From the NCBI GenBank assembly GCA_937981945.1, contig CALJNJ010000224.1, positions 1 to 9,237 of the forward strand: a stretch of DNA of 9,237 nt, written 5' to 3'. Position numbers and translations under genes: made by a program. A model generated the notes under the pieces. It was not told the origin of the DNA. It made no database searches and saw nothing but the letters and a program-made list of their open reading frames with translations. Positions within the stretch are counted from its first letter, which is position 1, and every line of letters begins with the position of its first letter. This DNA comes from an uncultured Caulobacterales bacterium (GTDB taxonomy: Bacteria > Pseudomonadota > Alphaproteobacteria > Caulobacterales > Maricaulaceae). Shown here one piece after another: positions 1 through 7,653 of this stretch.

Positions 1-2632
1 CAAGATATTCGCGCTCTTCGGCTTCGCGCTGTTGTTCTGCGGCGCGGCGGCGGAGTTCTTCCAGCAATTCGCGAGAGCGAGTTGCATTATCTCGGTCATC
101 GATATCTGCCGTATCATTTCCGCTATCAAATCCGTCATCGCTGCGGCCCAACGGATCATCTCCGTCCTGACCGTTTTCATCACCTTGTCGGGATACAGCT
201 TCTGCCAGCGCTTCTCCGGCTTCGCGTAGCGCACGAATGGCATCTTCCTGCGCTTGGCCTGCACCGGCCAGGTTGCCCTCTTGCAAGGCTTCTTCACTCA
301 GGCGCATAGCTTCCTCAGCTGCGCCGATGCCTTCCGCAAATTGTTCTTGCAGTTCGCCAGTGCCGCCCGCGCCGCGCTCTCCGGGTTCTGTACCCGCGCC
401 GGAGCCTGACCGGTTTTGAGCGTCTGATTGTCCTTCACCGTCTCCTTCGCCTGTCTCGCCGCTATTTTGACCGGGCTGTTCACCTTCACCGTCTTCACCT
501 TGTCCGTCTTGCCCTTCACCTTCCGCAGGGAGCGTGTCTCCAAGATTTTCCAAGAGGTCGCGCAATTCGGCCTGACGTCGCGCTAATTCTTGCGGGTCAA
601 GTTCTTGCTCGGATTGGTCGTTGCGTTCGGCTTGTTCGGTTTCGTCTTGTAGGTCGCGTTGTTTTCCAGTGAGGTCTGCCAAGTCTTCCAACTGTTTCTT
701 CTCTTCTTCCGACATATCGCCGCCCGACGGTCCACCGTCACCGCCGCCGCCACTGCCTTGCGAGAGTTGAATTTGCATGTTTTCCAGCAGTTCGGCCAAT
801 TGCTGTAAAGCCCGCCGCGCGCCTTCGGAATCGCCTTGCCGGTTAGCTTCTTCGATAGCGTCCAGCAATTCCTGAATTTGATCCAAATTCATGCCTTCGC
901 CGCCGCCGCCGCCGCCGTTTTCAGCCGTGTTGCCGTCTTCGATCGCTTGACGAACCAGTTCTTCACGATAACGGTCCACCGCTTCATTATATCGGTCAAA
1001 CAATGTATCAATTTCGCGCTGCGGGGCTCGCCGCGCTATGCCATCACGAAGCGCGGCTTCAGCCTCCTGCATTTCCTGCAGGGCCGTTCCGAGTGTTCCG
1101 AATTCAGCGCGAATTGCAATATTCCATAGATCTTCCGGAATGCCGGCCAAGTGATCTTTTTCTTTGGCATATCTGAGACGCGCTGCCACATTTCTCAGAC
1201 CCATATAAACAGCCGGATCCTGAAATAACCCTTCCGGTCGATCGGTAACCGCGTCAATGAGAAGGGCCGCCCGTTCAATTGATTTAGGGGCGCGGTCCAT
1301 GCGAAATTCAGGCTCGCGCGTATCAAACCATGGCCGGTTCGACCACTCTTTGCGGGATAATTTCGGCAACGGTTCATATTCGGTTTTGCCCGCCAGAACT
1401 AATCCGCGTTGCTCGACGATTGCTTTGGCCAGAGGTTCAATAAAAATCTTGTCAGGCACTGTGAAGAATACGGGTTCTGATTCCGCAATCTGTTCCAGCC
1501 CGTCCTTGGCATGTAAAACCGCTTTGACCTTTTTTCCGGCCCATTCATGCTTGGTCAAATTAAGCGCCGCGCTGCTGTCGTCTGACTTTCGGATAGGCGC
1601 GCCAAGGGGGACGTCCACATCTTTGATTTGCATTGGCGCGTCTTCATCGTCCTGAAGAAGGATCATTTTAAGAGTCAGGGTTTCGACACCGTAATCATCA
1701 CTCAGCGCGTAGCCAAATGTCAGCCGGTCACGCTTATCAGCTTCCGGATTGCGGACAAAATTGACTTTGGGTGGTGTGTCTTTGCGGGTGTCAATTGTCC
1801 AGACTTTGCGTTGTTCCCCAATCCGCCAACGGGCTGTGCTCGGAGATTTTACAATGGCGCGGACCTCAAAACTGTCCGGGCCAATTCGGGTGAGGGCAAG
1901 ATGTTTAGAGCCGCGCTTTCCGGAAAGCCTGAGACGGGTCGGATCTTTGGTACCGATGATCCGCGCGACGAGCTCAGACCCTTCAGGGACTTCGACCTTA
2001 TTAGTGTTCTTGAAATAGATCGGCGGGCGACCGGTATAAGCCGGCGGATCGACCCAGGCTTCGAAAATGACGTCATCGCCGGCGGCGCCGGTAATCCACC
2101 CGGGCGTTAAGCTGTGGCGCAATCTTTCAAAACTGTCGCCGGTCCCGATCATTAGAGAGAAAAGCAATGCAACGGGCAGAATGAATCTTAGATAATATTT
2201 ATCGCGCGGGGCCAAAACAGGGCGCGCTTTTGGCGGCCCTATGTTTTCCAGGGTATGCTCAGCGCGGGCGTAATGACGTTCCCACCCGGCGTCCGACATT
2301 GCAGGCCGGTCATGGATTGTATCCAGCGGACGATGATCCACTTCAGCGTCAATTTCGACCCGTCGCCGGGCATTTGAAAGGGTTGGTTTTTTAACCTGCC
2401 GGGCGCGTTTAACAGCCAAGACAAAAATAATGACAGCGGCGATCAGGGCAATCAGGCGAAACGGATCACCGATATATTGCCAAAGGCCTGAAAAAGCGCC
2501 GATCAGAAAAAGTGATATAAACAAAATCGCGAGCAAAAAGATCGGCCCGTAATTTTCCCAATACAAAAATGCCTTTGCCCGGCGCGTGAGCCGAGCTGCT
2601 TTTTGGATCAATATGTCGTTCCGGGAAGACAT
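1..2632 (-). CDS. TIGR02302 / DUF4175 family large membrane protein, C-terminus cut by window edge
   Basis: The frame stays open from an ATG at 2632 to the left edge: 877 codons and no stop, so only the last residues are missing. Two hydrophobic segments lie near residues 30-48 and 57-74, and a third near 140-156. A long extracytoplasmic-looking part follows, with the family-typical stretch AWVDPPAYTGRPP at about residues 188-200. The C-terminal third (about residue 560 on) is rich in Gln, Glu, Asp and Gly, predicted helical and coiled-coil-like, interrupted by glycine and GEGE-type linkers. The DPLGR motif (about 825-830) and the final EELRRRAAE match the usual end of TIGR02302 proteins, which are typically 800-900 residues. 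The biochemical function of the family is unknown. It follows lysA after 57 bases on the same strand, an arrangement I recall as common in alphaproteobacteria. There is no good Shine-Dalgarno before the chosen ATG. Family call is firm; role is unknown. Confidence 0.9.
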   Translation of the reverse strand, partial: MSSRNDILIQKAARLTRRAKAFLYWENYGPIFLLAILFISLFLIGAFSGLWQYIGDPFRLIALIAAVIIFVLAVKRARQVKKPTLSNARRRVEIDAEVDHRPLDTIHDRPAMSDAGWERHYARAEHTLENIGPPKARPVLAPRDKYYLRFILPVALLFSLMIGTGDSFERLRHSLTPGWITGAAGDDVIFEAWVDPPAYTGRPPIYFKNTNKVEVPEGSELVARIIGTKDPTRLRLSGKRGSKHLALTRIGPDSFEVRAIVKSPSTARWRIGEQRKVWTIDTRKDTPPKVNFVRNPEADKRDRLTFGYALSDDYGVETLTLKMILLQDDEDAPMQIKDVDVPLGAPIRKSDDSSAALNLTKHEWAGKKVKAVLHAKDGLEQIAESEPVFFTVPDKIFIEPLAKAIVEQRGLVLAGKTEYEPLPKLSRKEWSNRPWFDTREPEFRMDRAPKSIERAALLIDAVTDRPEGLFQDPAVYMGLRNVAARLRYAKEKDHLAGIPEDLWNIAIRAEFGTLGTALQEMQEAEAALRDGIARRAPQREIDTLFDRYNEAVDRYREELVRQAIEDGNTAENGGGGGGEGMNLDQIQELLDAIEEANRQGDSEGARRALQQLAELLENMQIQLSQGSGGGGDGGPSGGDMSEEEKKQLEDLADLTGKQRDLQDETEQAERNDQSEQELDPQELARRQAELRDLLENLGDTLPAEGEGQDGQGEDGEGEQPGQNSGETGEGDGEGQSDAQNRSGSGAGTEPGERGAGGTGELQEQFAEGIGAAEEAMRLSEEALQEGNLAGAGQAQEDAIRALREAGEALAEAVSRQGDENGQDGDDPLGRSDDGFDSGNDTADIDDRDNATRSRELLEELRRRAAEQQREAEEREYL
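405..770 (-). repeat. Low-complexity Gln/Glu/Asp/Gly coding region with degenerate short repeats
   Basis: Within the DUF4175 gene, this stretch encodes a run of helical Q/E/D-rich sequence and then a linker built from degenerate GEG, GQD and GED units (roughly residues 700-747, bases 390-535). On the plus strand it reads as repeated CCTTCACC / GTCTTC / CTTGTCC pieces. It is a natural place for length variation by slippage or recombination. Other frames across it give spurious ORFs, including one rich in Lys and Val. It is not a separate genetic element. Confidence 0.6.
899..916 (-). repeat. Six-unit GCC/GGC trinucleotide repeat encoding six glycines
   Basis: Six perfect GCC units on the plus strand read as six GGC glycine codons (residues 573-578) in the DUF4175 protein, just before the sequence EGMNLDQIQELL. 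The run sits at a junction between two predicted helical parts and most likely acts as a flexible hinge. Copy number changes would stay in frame. Confidence 0.85.
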
Positions 2633-2638
2633 TAATGC

Positions 2639-2667
2639 TTTATAGTCCGCTTTGCCTGATCAATGCA
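2639..2667 (-). promoter_or_regulatory. Possible internal promoter before the DUF4175 gene, implying a leaderless start
   Basis: On the minus strand, TATAAA (2644-2639) is a good -10 match and lies 17 bases after a poor -35 candidate, TGCATT (2667-2662). The expected transcription start falls about seven bases after the -10 element, on or next to the ATG at 2632. That would give a leaderless transcript and fits the lack of a clear ribosome binding site. The -35 match is weak, and simple read-through from lysA is equally plausible. Confidence 0.25.
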
Positions 2668-2689
2668 TTAAAATTACATAATAAATCAT

Positions 2690-3958
2690 CTAGGAAAGCC
2701 AGCTTGGTATTCGCTCGGTTTTCAAGATGTCGTCAATGCCGGGACGTTCGCGAATGACTTCATAATCGGCCCCGTTGACCAATATTTCAGGCACTAAAGG
2801 CCGCGTATTATATTGCCCTGACTGGGCAGCGCCGTAAGCGCCTGCCGTATGAAAGACAATAAGGTCGCCTGAATTGCACCTGGGCAAAGCGCGGTCTTTG
2901 GCGAATGTATCGCCGGTTTCGCAAACAGGACCGACCACATCATAAAGAACTTCCTCGAAATCCGATCCCGGGGCTTTGACGGGTTCAATGTCATGGAAGG
3001 CGTCATACAGAGCCGGGCGCAACAGATCATTCATCGCCGCGTCTAAAATCAAAAAGTTACGACTGCCGGTTTCTTTGGCATAAATCACTTTGGACAGGAG
3101 AATGCCTGAATTGCCTGAAATCATTCGTCCGGGTTCAAATATCATTTCTACATTGAGGTCTCTGGTCATTTTTTTGACCATGGCCCCATAGTCTGCCGGG
3201 TGCGGCGGAGCTTGCTCATTGTTCCCGTAAGGAATTCCAAGACCGCCGCCAATATCAAAACTTTTGATTACGTGTCCCGCGCGCCGCAGTCGTCCGATCA
3301 GTTCGGAAACTTTTTCAATCGTCGCCTCGAAAGGTTCAAGTTTATCGATTTGACTGCCGATGTGAACGTCAACGCCGACCACGCGAACGGCCGGCATTTT
3401 CGCGGCCAGTGCATAGGCTTTTTCGGCATCATCCCAAGCAATGCCAAATTTGTTTTCTTTTTTGCCGGTTGAGATTTTCGCATGACCGCCGGCCGAAACA
3501 TCAGGATTTACCCGAAAGGCAATATTTGCGATCGTGCCTGTGCTTTGAGCCGTTTCATTGAGCGCATAAAGTTCGGGAATGCTTTCCACATTAAAGACCC
3601 GAATGCCGGCTTCCAAAGCCAAGCGCATTTCATCCGTGGTTTTGCCAACGCCGGAAAAGACAATTTTATGCGCCGGGATGCCCGCGGTGAGGGCGCGAAT
3701 TAATTCACCGCCGCTGACAACATCTGCCCCTGAACCCAGCTTGGCTAAAGTCGCCAAAACAGCAATGTTAGAATTGGCTTTTACGGAATAAGCTATCAAA
3801 GCGGTAACATCATTGAAGACTTCGGAAAAAACCTTGTAATGGCGCACAAACGTAGCCGTAGAGTAGACATAAACGGGGGTTCCCACGTCGTCGGCAATTT
3901 TGGACAAGGGAACATCTTCGGCGTACATTTCGCCGTTTTTAAAATCGAAATGACGCAT
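2690..3958 (-). CDS. lysA: Diaminopimelate decarboxylase (LysA)
   Basis: This PLP enzyme removes CO2 from meso-diaminopimelate to make L-lysine, the last step of the DAP pathway in the cytoplasm. The 422-residue length is normal for the family. The order of motifs is that of fold-type III decarboxylases: YSVKAN with the PLP lysine at Lys60, HIGSQ at 199-203, the glycine-rich GGGLGIPY phosphate loop at 237-244, EPGR at 275-278, and CETGD at 346-350, whose Cys346 contributes to the active site of the partner subunit. AGAYG at 372-376 completes the C-terminal barrel. All key residues are present. The ATG at 3958 lies three bases after the stop of the lptM-like gene with no strong Shine-Dalgarno, so translational coupling is likely. 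The downstream gene on the same strand is the DUF4175 protein. Confidence 0.97.
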   Translation of the reverse strand: MRHFDFKNGEMYAEDVPLSKIADDVGTPVYVYSTATFVRHYKVFSEVFNDVTALIAYSVKANSNIAVLATLAKLGSGADVVSGGELIRALTAGIPAHKIVFSGVGKTTDEMRLALEAGIRVFNVESIPELYALNETAQSTGTIANIAFRVNPDVSAGGHAKISTGKKENKFGIAWDDAEKAYALAAKMPAVRVVGVDVHIGSQIDKLEPFEATIEKVSELIGRLRRAGHVIKSFDIGGGLGIPYGNNEQAPPHPADYGAMVKKMTRDLNVEMIFEPGRMISGNSGILLSKVIYAKETGSRNFLILDAAMNDLLRPALYDAFHDIEPVKAPGSDFEEVLYDVVGPVCETGDTFAKDRALPRCNSGDLIVFHTAGAYGAAQSGQYNTRPLVPEILVNGADYEVIRERPGIDDILKTERIPSWLS

Positions 3959-3961
3959 GAC

Positions 3962-4126
3962 CTAGCCGGACGGATCAGTATCGGAATTATCGCTGTCTTG
4001 GGTTTGCGGCTGTTCAGCCTTTTTGTCGCCCCAAAGCGGCGGCGGCGTTTTCAGGTCTCCTTTAACCCCGCAAGCTCCGAGTGCAAAAGCTGAAACCAAA
4101 GCAGTCAGAATAAGTTTGCGGCGCAT
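3962..4126 (-). CDS. lptM: LptM-type small lipoprotein (LPS translocon maturation family)
   Basis: This 54-residue lipoprotein begins with a signal peptide and a lipobox whose acceptor is Cys19 (LGAC), followed at once by the family signature CGVKGDLKTPPP and then a short polar, Asp- and Ser-rich tail. That CGxKGxL-PP pattern marks the LptM (formerly YifL) family. In E. coli LptM aids the correct disulfide maturation and assembly of LptD at the outer membrane. Gly at +2 after the Cys predicts outer-membrane sorting by Lol. A good Shine-Dalgarno, AGGAG at 4137-4133, lies six bases before the ATG. It is the first gene of the lptM-lysA-DUF4175 set. In many proteobacteria argH stands upstream of this family, but here the upstream neighbour is a divergent unrelated gene. 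The family call rests on the N-terminal motif; function in this organism is inferred. Confidence 0.88.
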   Translation of the reverse strand: MRRKLILTALVSAFALGACGVKGDLKTPPPLWGDKKAEQPQTQDSDNSDTDPSG

Positions 4127-4296
4127 GTTCGTCTCCTAATTTAGAATTTCTCTTAGCGCCGGTTTTATCAATGGTCGAGTCGAAAGCTGCGCGACAATTG
4201 AACCGAGTGCCCGAATTTTCCGTATGGACCTGTATATGACCGTTTATTCATTGGAACCTGTGACCGCGCCGCGTTATCAGGACGGTAGGAGGAACT
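4127..4296. promoter_or_regulatory. Divergent intergenic region between lptM-lysA operon and the secreted-protein gene
   Basis: These 170 bases must hold promoters for both directions. For the minus strand, TTGATA (4171-4166) is a fair -35 candidate, but the downstream A/T-rich stretch offers only poor -10 matches. For the plus strand, TTGAAC (4198-4203) and TATGGA (4223-4228) are separated by 19 bases, and TATATG at 4233-4238 is another weak -10 option. None is convincing alone. I see no riboswitch-like or operator-like symmetric sequence. Confidence 0.4.
4286..4294 (+). promoter_or_regulatory. Strong Shine-Dalgarno for the secreted-protein gene
   Basis: TAGGAGGAA ends two bases before the ATG at 4297. 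The AGGAGG core is close to ideal and fixes this start, which also gives a proper signal peptide. Confidence 0.75.
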
Positions 4297-5061
4297 ATGC
4301 GACTGATTTCTGCATTTATTTTAGCATTTGGTCTCGCCCACATGGCGGCCGCTGATGAGCCGGAGCTTCGAGACTTAATCGAGTGCACGCCCGGTAAAAG
4401 TTTTTCCAAAATGGCCGGTGGTCTCGCGGATTTGGACGATGACAAGCTTGATACAATCAATACTAATCCGTCATTTACCTTGGAAGCCGCGGACGGCGGC
4501 GAAATGCCGGAACGTATTTTTATCCGCAGCGGCGAAACAGATATAAATCTTGATGTTTCGGACGAGGGCGAAGTTGCTGATTTCATCAATTTATTTCTGG
4601 AGGACGAAAAGGCGGAGCTCTGTGTCGAAGATCCCAGCCGCGCCGGAAAACCCAAAGAAAAAGGCGCGTTCAGCATGGCGATGAAATTCAACATGAATTT
4701 TATCGACAATAATGGGACCTATCCTTTGCCCGTGTTAAAAGACGGTCTTAAAGACGGGAAGTCAGCGCTTAAGAAAATGATGCCGGGCCCTGTCTCCCTC
4801 CTGATACCCAAGCTCAGCCATATTTACATTGAATATGAAGATGACATGACAGAACCGTCTTTTCGGGCACTTGACGGCGACCAAGACCTTGGCGAGCCCG
4901 GTTTCGTTAAATTTGGACCTGCCTTTTTGATTGCTTATGAGGATTTAAAGGATATGGATGCTGACACGCTCAAAGTGCTGGGCGGCGCTCACACTATTTC
5001 GCCGTCATTATCACCGAAACGCATGGCCAAGCTCATGGGTGAACCTGAAACCGAAGAGTAA
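4297..5061 (+). CDS. Acidic secreted protein of unknown function
   Basis: I do not recognise this 254-residue protein. It starts with a signal peptide (residues 1-19, probable cleavage at AAA|DEPE) and the rest lacks membrane segments, so it is probably periplasmic or secreted. The mature chain is strongly acidic, with DLDDDK at 46-50, DVSDEGE around 86-92, EYEDD around 179-183 and EPETEE at the end. It has exactly two cysteines, Cys30 and Cys109, which could form a disulfide. Residues 70-105 and 165-215 alternate hydrophobic and polar residues as in beta structure (for example HIYIEYED). The C-terminal part holds short helices. The next gene, a DUF2891 lipoprotein, starts 52 bases downstream on the same strand with its own Shine-Dalgarno, so the two are probably co-transcribed and may work in the same compartment. 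The gene is clearly real (strong RBS, signal peptide); its function is unknown. Confidence 0.85.
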   Translation: MRLISAFILAFGLAHMAAADEPELRDLIECTPGKSFSKMAGGLADLDDDKLDTINTNPSFTLEAADGGEMPERIFIRSGETDINLDVSDEGEVADFINLFLEDEKAELCVEDPSRAGKPKEKGAFSMAMKFNMNFIDNNGTYPLPVLKDGLKDGKSALKKMMPGPVSLLIPKLSHIYIEYEDDMTEPSFRALDGDQDLGEPGFVKFGPAFLIAYEDLKDMDADTLKVLGGAHTISPSLSPKRMAKLMGEPETEE

Positions 5062-5103
5062 GTATAGCCTCGACAACCTAATTGTTATAGATTTTCCCGA
5101 AAC

Positions 5104-5109
5104 GGAGGG
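5104..5109 (+). promoter_or_regulatory. Shine-Dalgarno that sets the start of the DUF2891 gene
   Basis: GGAGGG lies four bases before the ATG at 5114. The open frame extends further upstream to 4958, into the preceding gene, but only the 5114 start has a ribosome binding site and yields a lipoprotein signal peptide. Confidence 0.7.
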
Positions 5110-5113
5110 TTTT

Positions 5114-6262
5114 ATGCGGCTTGGGATCTTGGGACTTATTAGTGTTTTGGTTTTAACAGGGTGCGGAAACAGTAATGAGCCTGTTTCAAAAGCGCCGGTC
5201 GATTTGACGGACACTTACACGGTTATTTCTTATCCCGGCGATATTAGTCCTGTGCTGGCGGACAGGTTCTCAGGACTGGCTATGGACTGTGTCCACCGAG
5301 CATATCCCAATAAAATTGCACGCACCTACAAAAATGATGATGAGATCGGTTCGCCGCAGGATTTGTTTCCTGTTTTTTACGGCTGTTTTGATTGGCATTC
5401 ATCAGCGCACGGGCACTGGCTTTTAGTTCGTCTTTTGCGGGTTGGTCCCAAAGATGCGCCGTGGCGGGACGAAGCCTACCGAAAACTGGGTCAAAGTTTC
5501 ACGCCCGAAAATGTCGCCGGAGAAATTGCGAGCTTTAAAGCCGTGACTCCCGGGTCGTGGGAACGCCCGTATGGTCTGGCTTGGTTTTTACAACTGACCG
5601 CAGAGCTTCGGGAATGGGATGATCCGCAAGCCAAAAAATGGCTGGCATCCTTGGAACCTCTTGAAGAGGATATCGCTGACAGTTTGAAGTCATGGCTGCC
5701 GAAATTGGCTTACCCCATTCGCCTTGGCACCCATAATCAAAGTGCGTTTGCTTTTGGTTTAATGCTCGACTGGGCGCAGACATCGGGCGATTTCAAAATG
5801 GTTGAGCTTATCACTGAGCGCTCAAAATATTTCCATATGAATGACGTCAATTGCCCGATGGATTATGAACCGTCCGGGGAAGATTTCCTCTCACCCTGTC
5901 TAATGGAAGCGGATCTGATGAGGCGTATATTGTCACCGGATGAATTTGCCGTCTGGTTTGGAAAATTTATGCCTGATGTTCCGTCTGACGGCAGCGCCGA
6001 TTGGTTGGCGCCGGGAATAGTGACGGATGCCAGCGACGGCAAATTAGTGCATCTCGACGGGGTCAATTCTTCAAGGGCGTGGAATTTGTATAATATCGCC
6101 AGGTCCTTACCTGAGGATGACCCGCGCATACCGGCTTTGGTTGCGGCGGCTAAAGTTCATCAGGACACGGGCGTTGCAGCTGTTTCCGATGAGCATTATT
6201 CAGGCTCTCATTGGTTGGCCAGTTTTGCAACTTATCTGATGACGGATCGCGGCTGGAATTAG
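5114..6262 (+). CDS. DUF2891 family lipoprotein
   Basis: This 382-residue protein has a lipoprotein signal peptide with lipobox LTGC and acceptor Cys17. Gly at +2 predicts the outer membrane. The rest matches DUF2891: CVHRAYPNK at 59-67, FYGCFDWHSSAHGHW at 88-102, RPYGLAW at 151-157, THNQSAFAFGL at 206-216, YEPSGEDFLSPCLMEADLMRR at 251-271 and HLDGVNSSRAWNL at 313-325. The regular pattern of aromatic and His/Asp/Glu-containing helices suggests an alpha/alpha toroid fold as in many glycan-active enzymes, but that fold and any activity are inference, since no function is established that I know of. Conserved polar residues (His95, His99, His101, His207, Glu252) are candidate active-site positions. 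The stop codon is three bases from that of the convergent transglycosylase gene, leaving no room for a separate terminator. It is probably in one transcript with the secreted-protein gene. Confidence 0.9.
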   Translation: MRLGILGLISVLVLTGCGNSNEPVSKAPVDLTDTYTVISYPGDISPVLADRFSGLAMDCVHRAYPNKIARTYKNDDEIGSPQDLFPVFYGCFDWHSSAHGHWLLVRLLRVGPKDAPWRDEAYRKLGQSFTPENVAGEIASFKAVTPGSWERPYGLAWFLQLTAELREWDDPQAKKWLASLEPLEEDIADSLKSWLPKLAYPIRLGTHNQSAFAFGLMLDWAQTSGDFKMVELITERSKYFHMNDVNCPMDYEPSGEDFLSPCLMEADLMRRILSPDEFAVWFGKFMPDVPSDGSADWLAPGIVTDASDGKLVHLDGVNSSRAWNLYNIARSLPEDDPRIPALVAAAKVHQDTGVAAVSDEHYSGSHWLASFATYLMTDRGWN

Positions 6263-6265
6263 GGG

Positions 6266-7588
6266 TTATCGACCCATCATCTTATTCCAGACTGCTAAAT
6301 TGACGTAACCGTCGGCGACCATTCCATTGGCTTTTTGCCAGGCTCTGATGGCGCGACGGGAATTGGGGCCGATCTGTCCGTCGACGCCTTTCGTGTCATA
6401 TCCCAGGGCTGTCAGACGGGCCTGCATTTCTTTTTTCTGAGTAAACGAAATCTGTTTGTCGTCACGCGGCCACGGCGTAGAGATAAGCCTGACACCCTGA
6501 AACGTCTCTGCCAATTGCGTGATTCCCATGGCGTAGCTTGTGGAGTTATTATATTTTTTGATCACATCGAAATTTTTAAAAGTCAGGAATTTCGGGCCTC
6601 TATGTCCTGCCGGGACCAGTAATTTGGCATCTAAAAACCCGGCATCTTGGGACCAATTCTGCCCGCCCACCGGCCTAACGTCCAGCCCTGTCCAATCATT
6701 CACTGTTCGTTTAGTGCCGTCAGACAGCGTATAATCAAAACCTGCCGGCAACGCGACTTCCGTCATGGCGGGTTCGCCCCATCGCCATCCGTGACGGGAC
6801 AAATAATGGGCCGCCGAGCCTAATGCATCGGCTTTGGAGCCGCGTAAATCTATATTGGCATTATTGTCAAAATCGACGGCATAATCCCGCATTGTCGAGG
6901 GAATAAACTGCGTCATGCCCATGGCGCCGGCCCAGCTTCCGATGAGTTGGTCGCGCCGGATATCGCCACGCGCGAGCATATCCAGAACGGACAAAAGCTG
7001 TTGCTCACCAAACTTTTGACGACGTCCGTCATGTGCAAAAGTCGCCAAAGCGTCGACCACATTATAGTCGCCTTGAATTTTACCGTAAGCGCTTTCAAGT
7101 CCCCAAATCGCCGTCAGATAGTGTTTGGGGACTTTATATCGGTCCTCAACTTGTTTGAATAAAGCGGCGTTCTCGCCGAGTTTGGCACGGCCCTTATTGA
7201 GTCGGTCCGCCGAGGCGGCTCCGTCCACATAAGACCAGATGGGTTTTGAAAATTCTGGCTGTTTTGAATCCCGATCCAGTGCCTTTTCCGTGATTTTAGC
7301 CGGCAGGATCACAGATCGGACCAAATCGCCGTCATAGCCTTTCAAAATAGCGCGATTGATGAAGTCCTGTTTCCAGCGGGCAAATTTCTGTGGTCGGGAC
7401 TCGGCAATTTGCACCGTGGTCTCGGCAATGACCGGCTCTGCAGTAGTCTGCAGGGTTTCGGTTAGCCCTTGTTTCAGCTCGGTTTTTGGGGCTTCGGCCG
7501 CCGAAGTCTTGGCTTCGGACTGCGTGGCGCAGGCTCCGAAAAAGACTGCCGTCATAATAAAGGGGAAGAAAAGTGATTTGTTTCGCAT
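6266..7588 (-). CDS. Lytic murein transglycosylase, MltB/GH103 type, lipoprotein with peptidoglycan-binding domain
   Basis: The enzyme cleaves the MurNAc-GlcNAc bond of peptidoglycan non-hydrolytically, leaving 1,6-anhydroMurNAc ends. With the ATG at 7588 it has 440 residues and a lipoprotein signal peptide (lipobox FGAC, acceptor Cys20, Ala at +2, so outer membrane predicted). An upstream GTG at 7636 would add 16 residues before the signal sequence and is less likely. A low-complexity linker follows to about residue 65. The catalytic domain carries GLESAYG with the catalytic Glu165, then GSWAGAMGMTQFIPST at 217-232 and NNSTSYAMGI at 347-356, all typical of family 3 lytic transglycosylases (TIGR02283-like). 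Residues about 384-440 form a PG_binding_1 domain ending in VDGQIGPNSRRAIRAWQ and the usual final helix. Key residues are intact. It is divergent from rpmJ and convergent with the DUF2891 gene. Confidence 0.95.
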   Translation of the reverse strand: MRNKSLFFPFIMTAVFFGACATQSEAKTSAAEAPKTELKQGLTETLQTTAEPVIAETTVQIAESRPQKFARWKQDFINRAILKGYDGDLVRSVILPAKITEKALDRDSKQPEFSKPIWSYVDGAASADRLNKGRAKLGENAALFKQVEDRYKVPKHYLTAIWGLESAYGKIQGDYNVVDALATFAHDGRRQKFGEQQLLSVLDMLARGDIRRDQLIGSWAGAMGMTQFIPSTMRDYAVDFDNNANIDLRGSKADALGSAAHYLSRHGWRWGEPAMTEVALPAGFDYTLSDGTKRTVNDWTGLDVRPVGGQNWSQDAGFLDAKLLVPAGHRGPKFLTFKNFDVIKKYNNSTSYAMGITQLAETFQGVRLISTPWPRDDKQISFTQKKEMQARLTALGYDTKGVDGQIGPNSRRAIRAWQKANGMVADGYVNLAVWNKMMGR

Positions 7589-7653
7589 AAGACGTGTGTA
7601 AGACTTCGGATTCAGGGCGTAAAGCGTATATGTCACAAGCGGCAGCTTTTCGG

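Noticed and set aside
298..543. Minus-strand 81-codon Lys/Val-rich frame
   Set aside because: It is an alternative frame over the repetitive GEG/GQD linker of the DUF4175 gene; the Lys-rich composition follows from the repeat.
836..1655. Plus-strand open frames of 97 and 132 codons
   Set aside because: Both are antisense shadows of the DUF4175 coding region with biased composition and no family features.
1628..2110. 160-codon plus-strand open frame
   Set aside because: It lies entirely antisense to the DUF4175 gene, has no ribosome binding site or recognisable motif, and the minus-strand frame carries the family signature there.
4248..4709. Minus-strand 153-codon Ser-rich frame
   Set aside because: It is antisense to the secreted-protein gene, which has a strong Shine-Dalgarno and signal peptide. 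The Ser/Lys-rich product looks like a shadow.
4958..5113. Upstream extension of the DUF2891 reading frame
   Set aside because: It overlaps the 3' end of the preceding gene in another frame, has no ribosome binding site, and would bury the lipoprotein signal peptide that starts at 5114.
7589..7636. GTG start adding 16 residues to the transglycosylase
   Set aside because: The extension puts a polar segment before the lipoprotein signal peptide. The ATG at 7588 gives a normal length before the lipobox.
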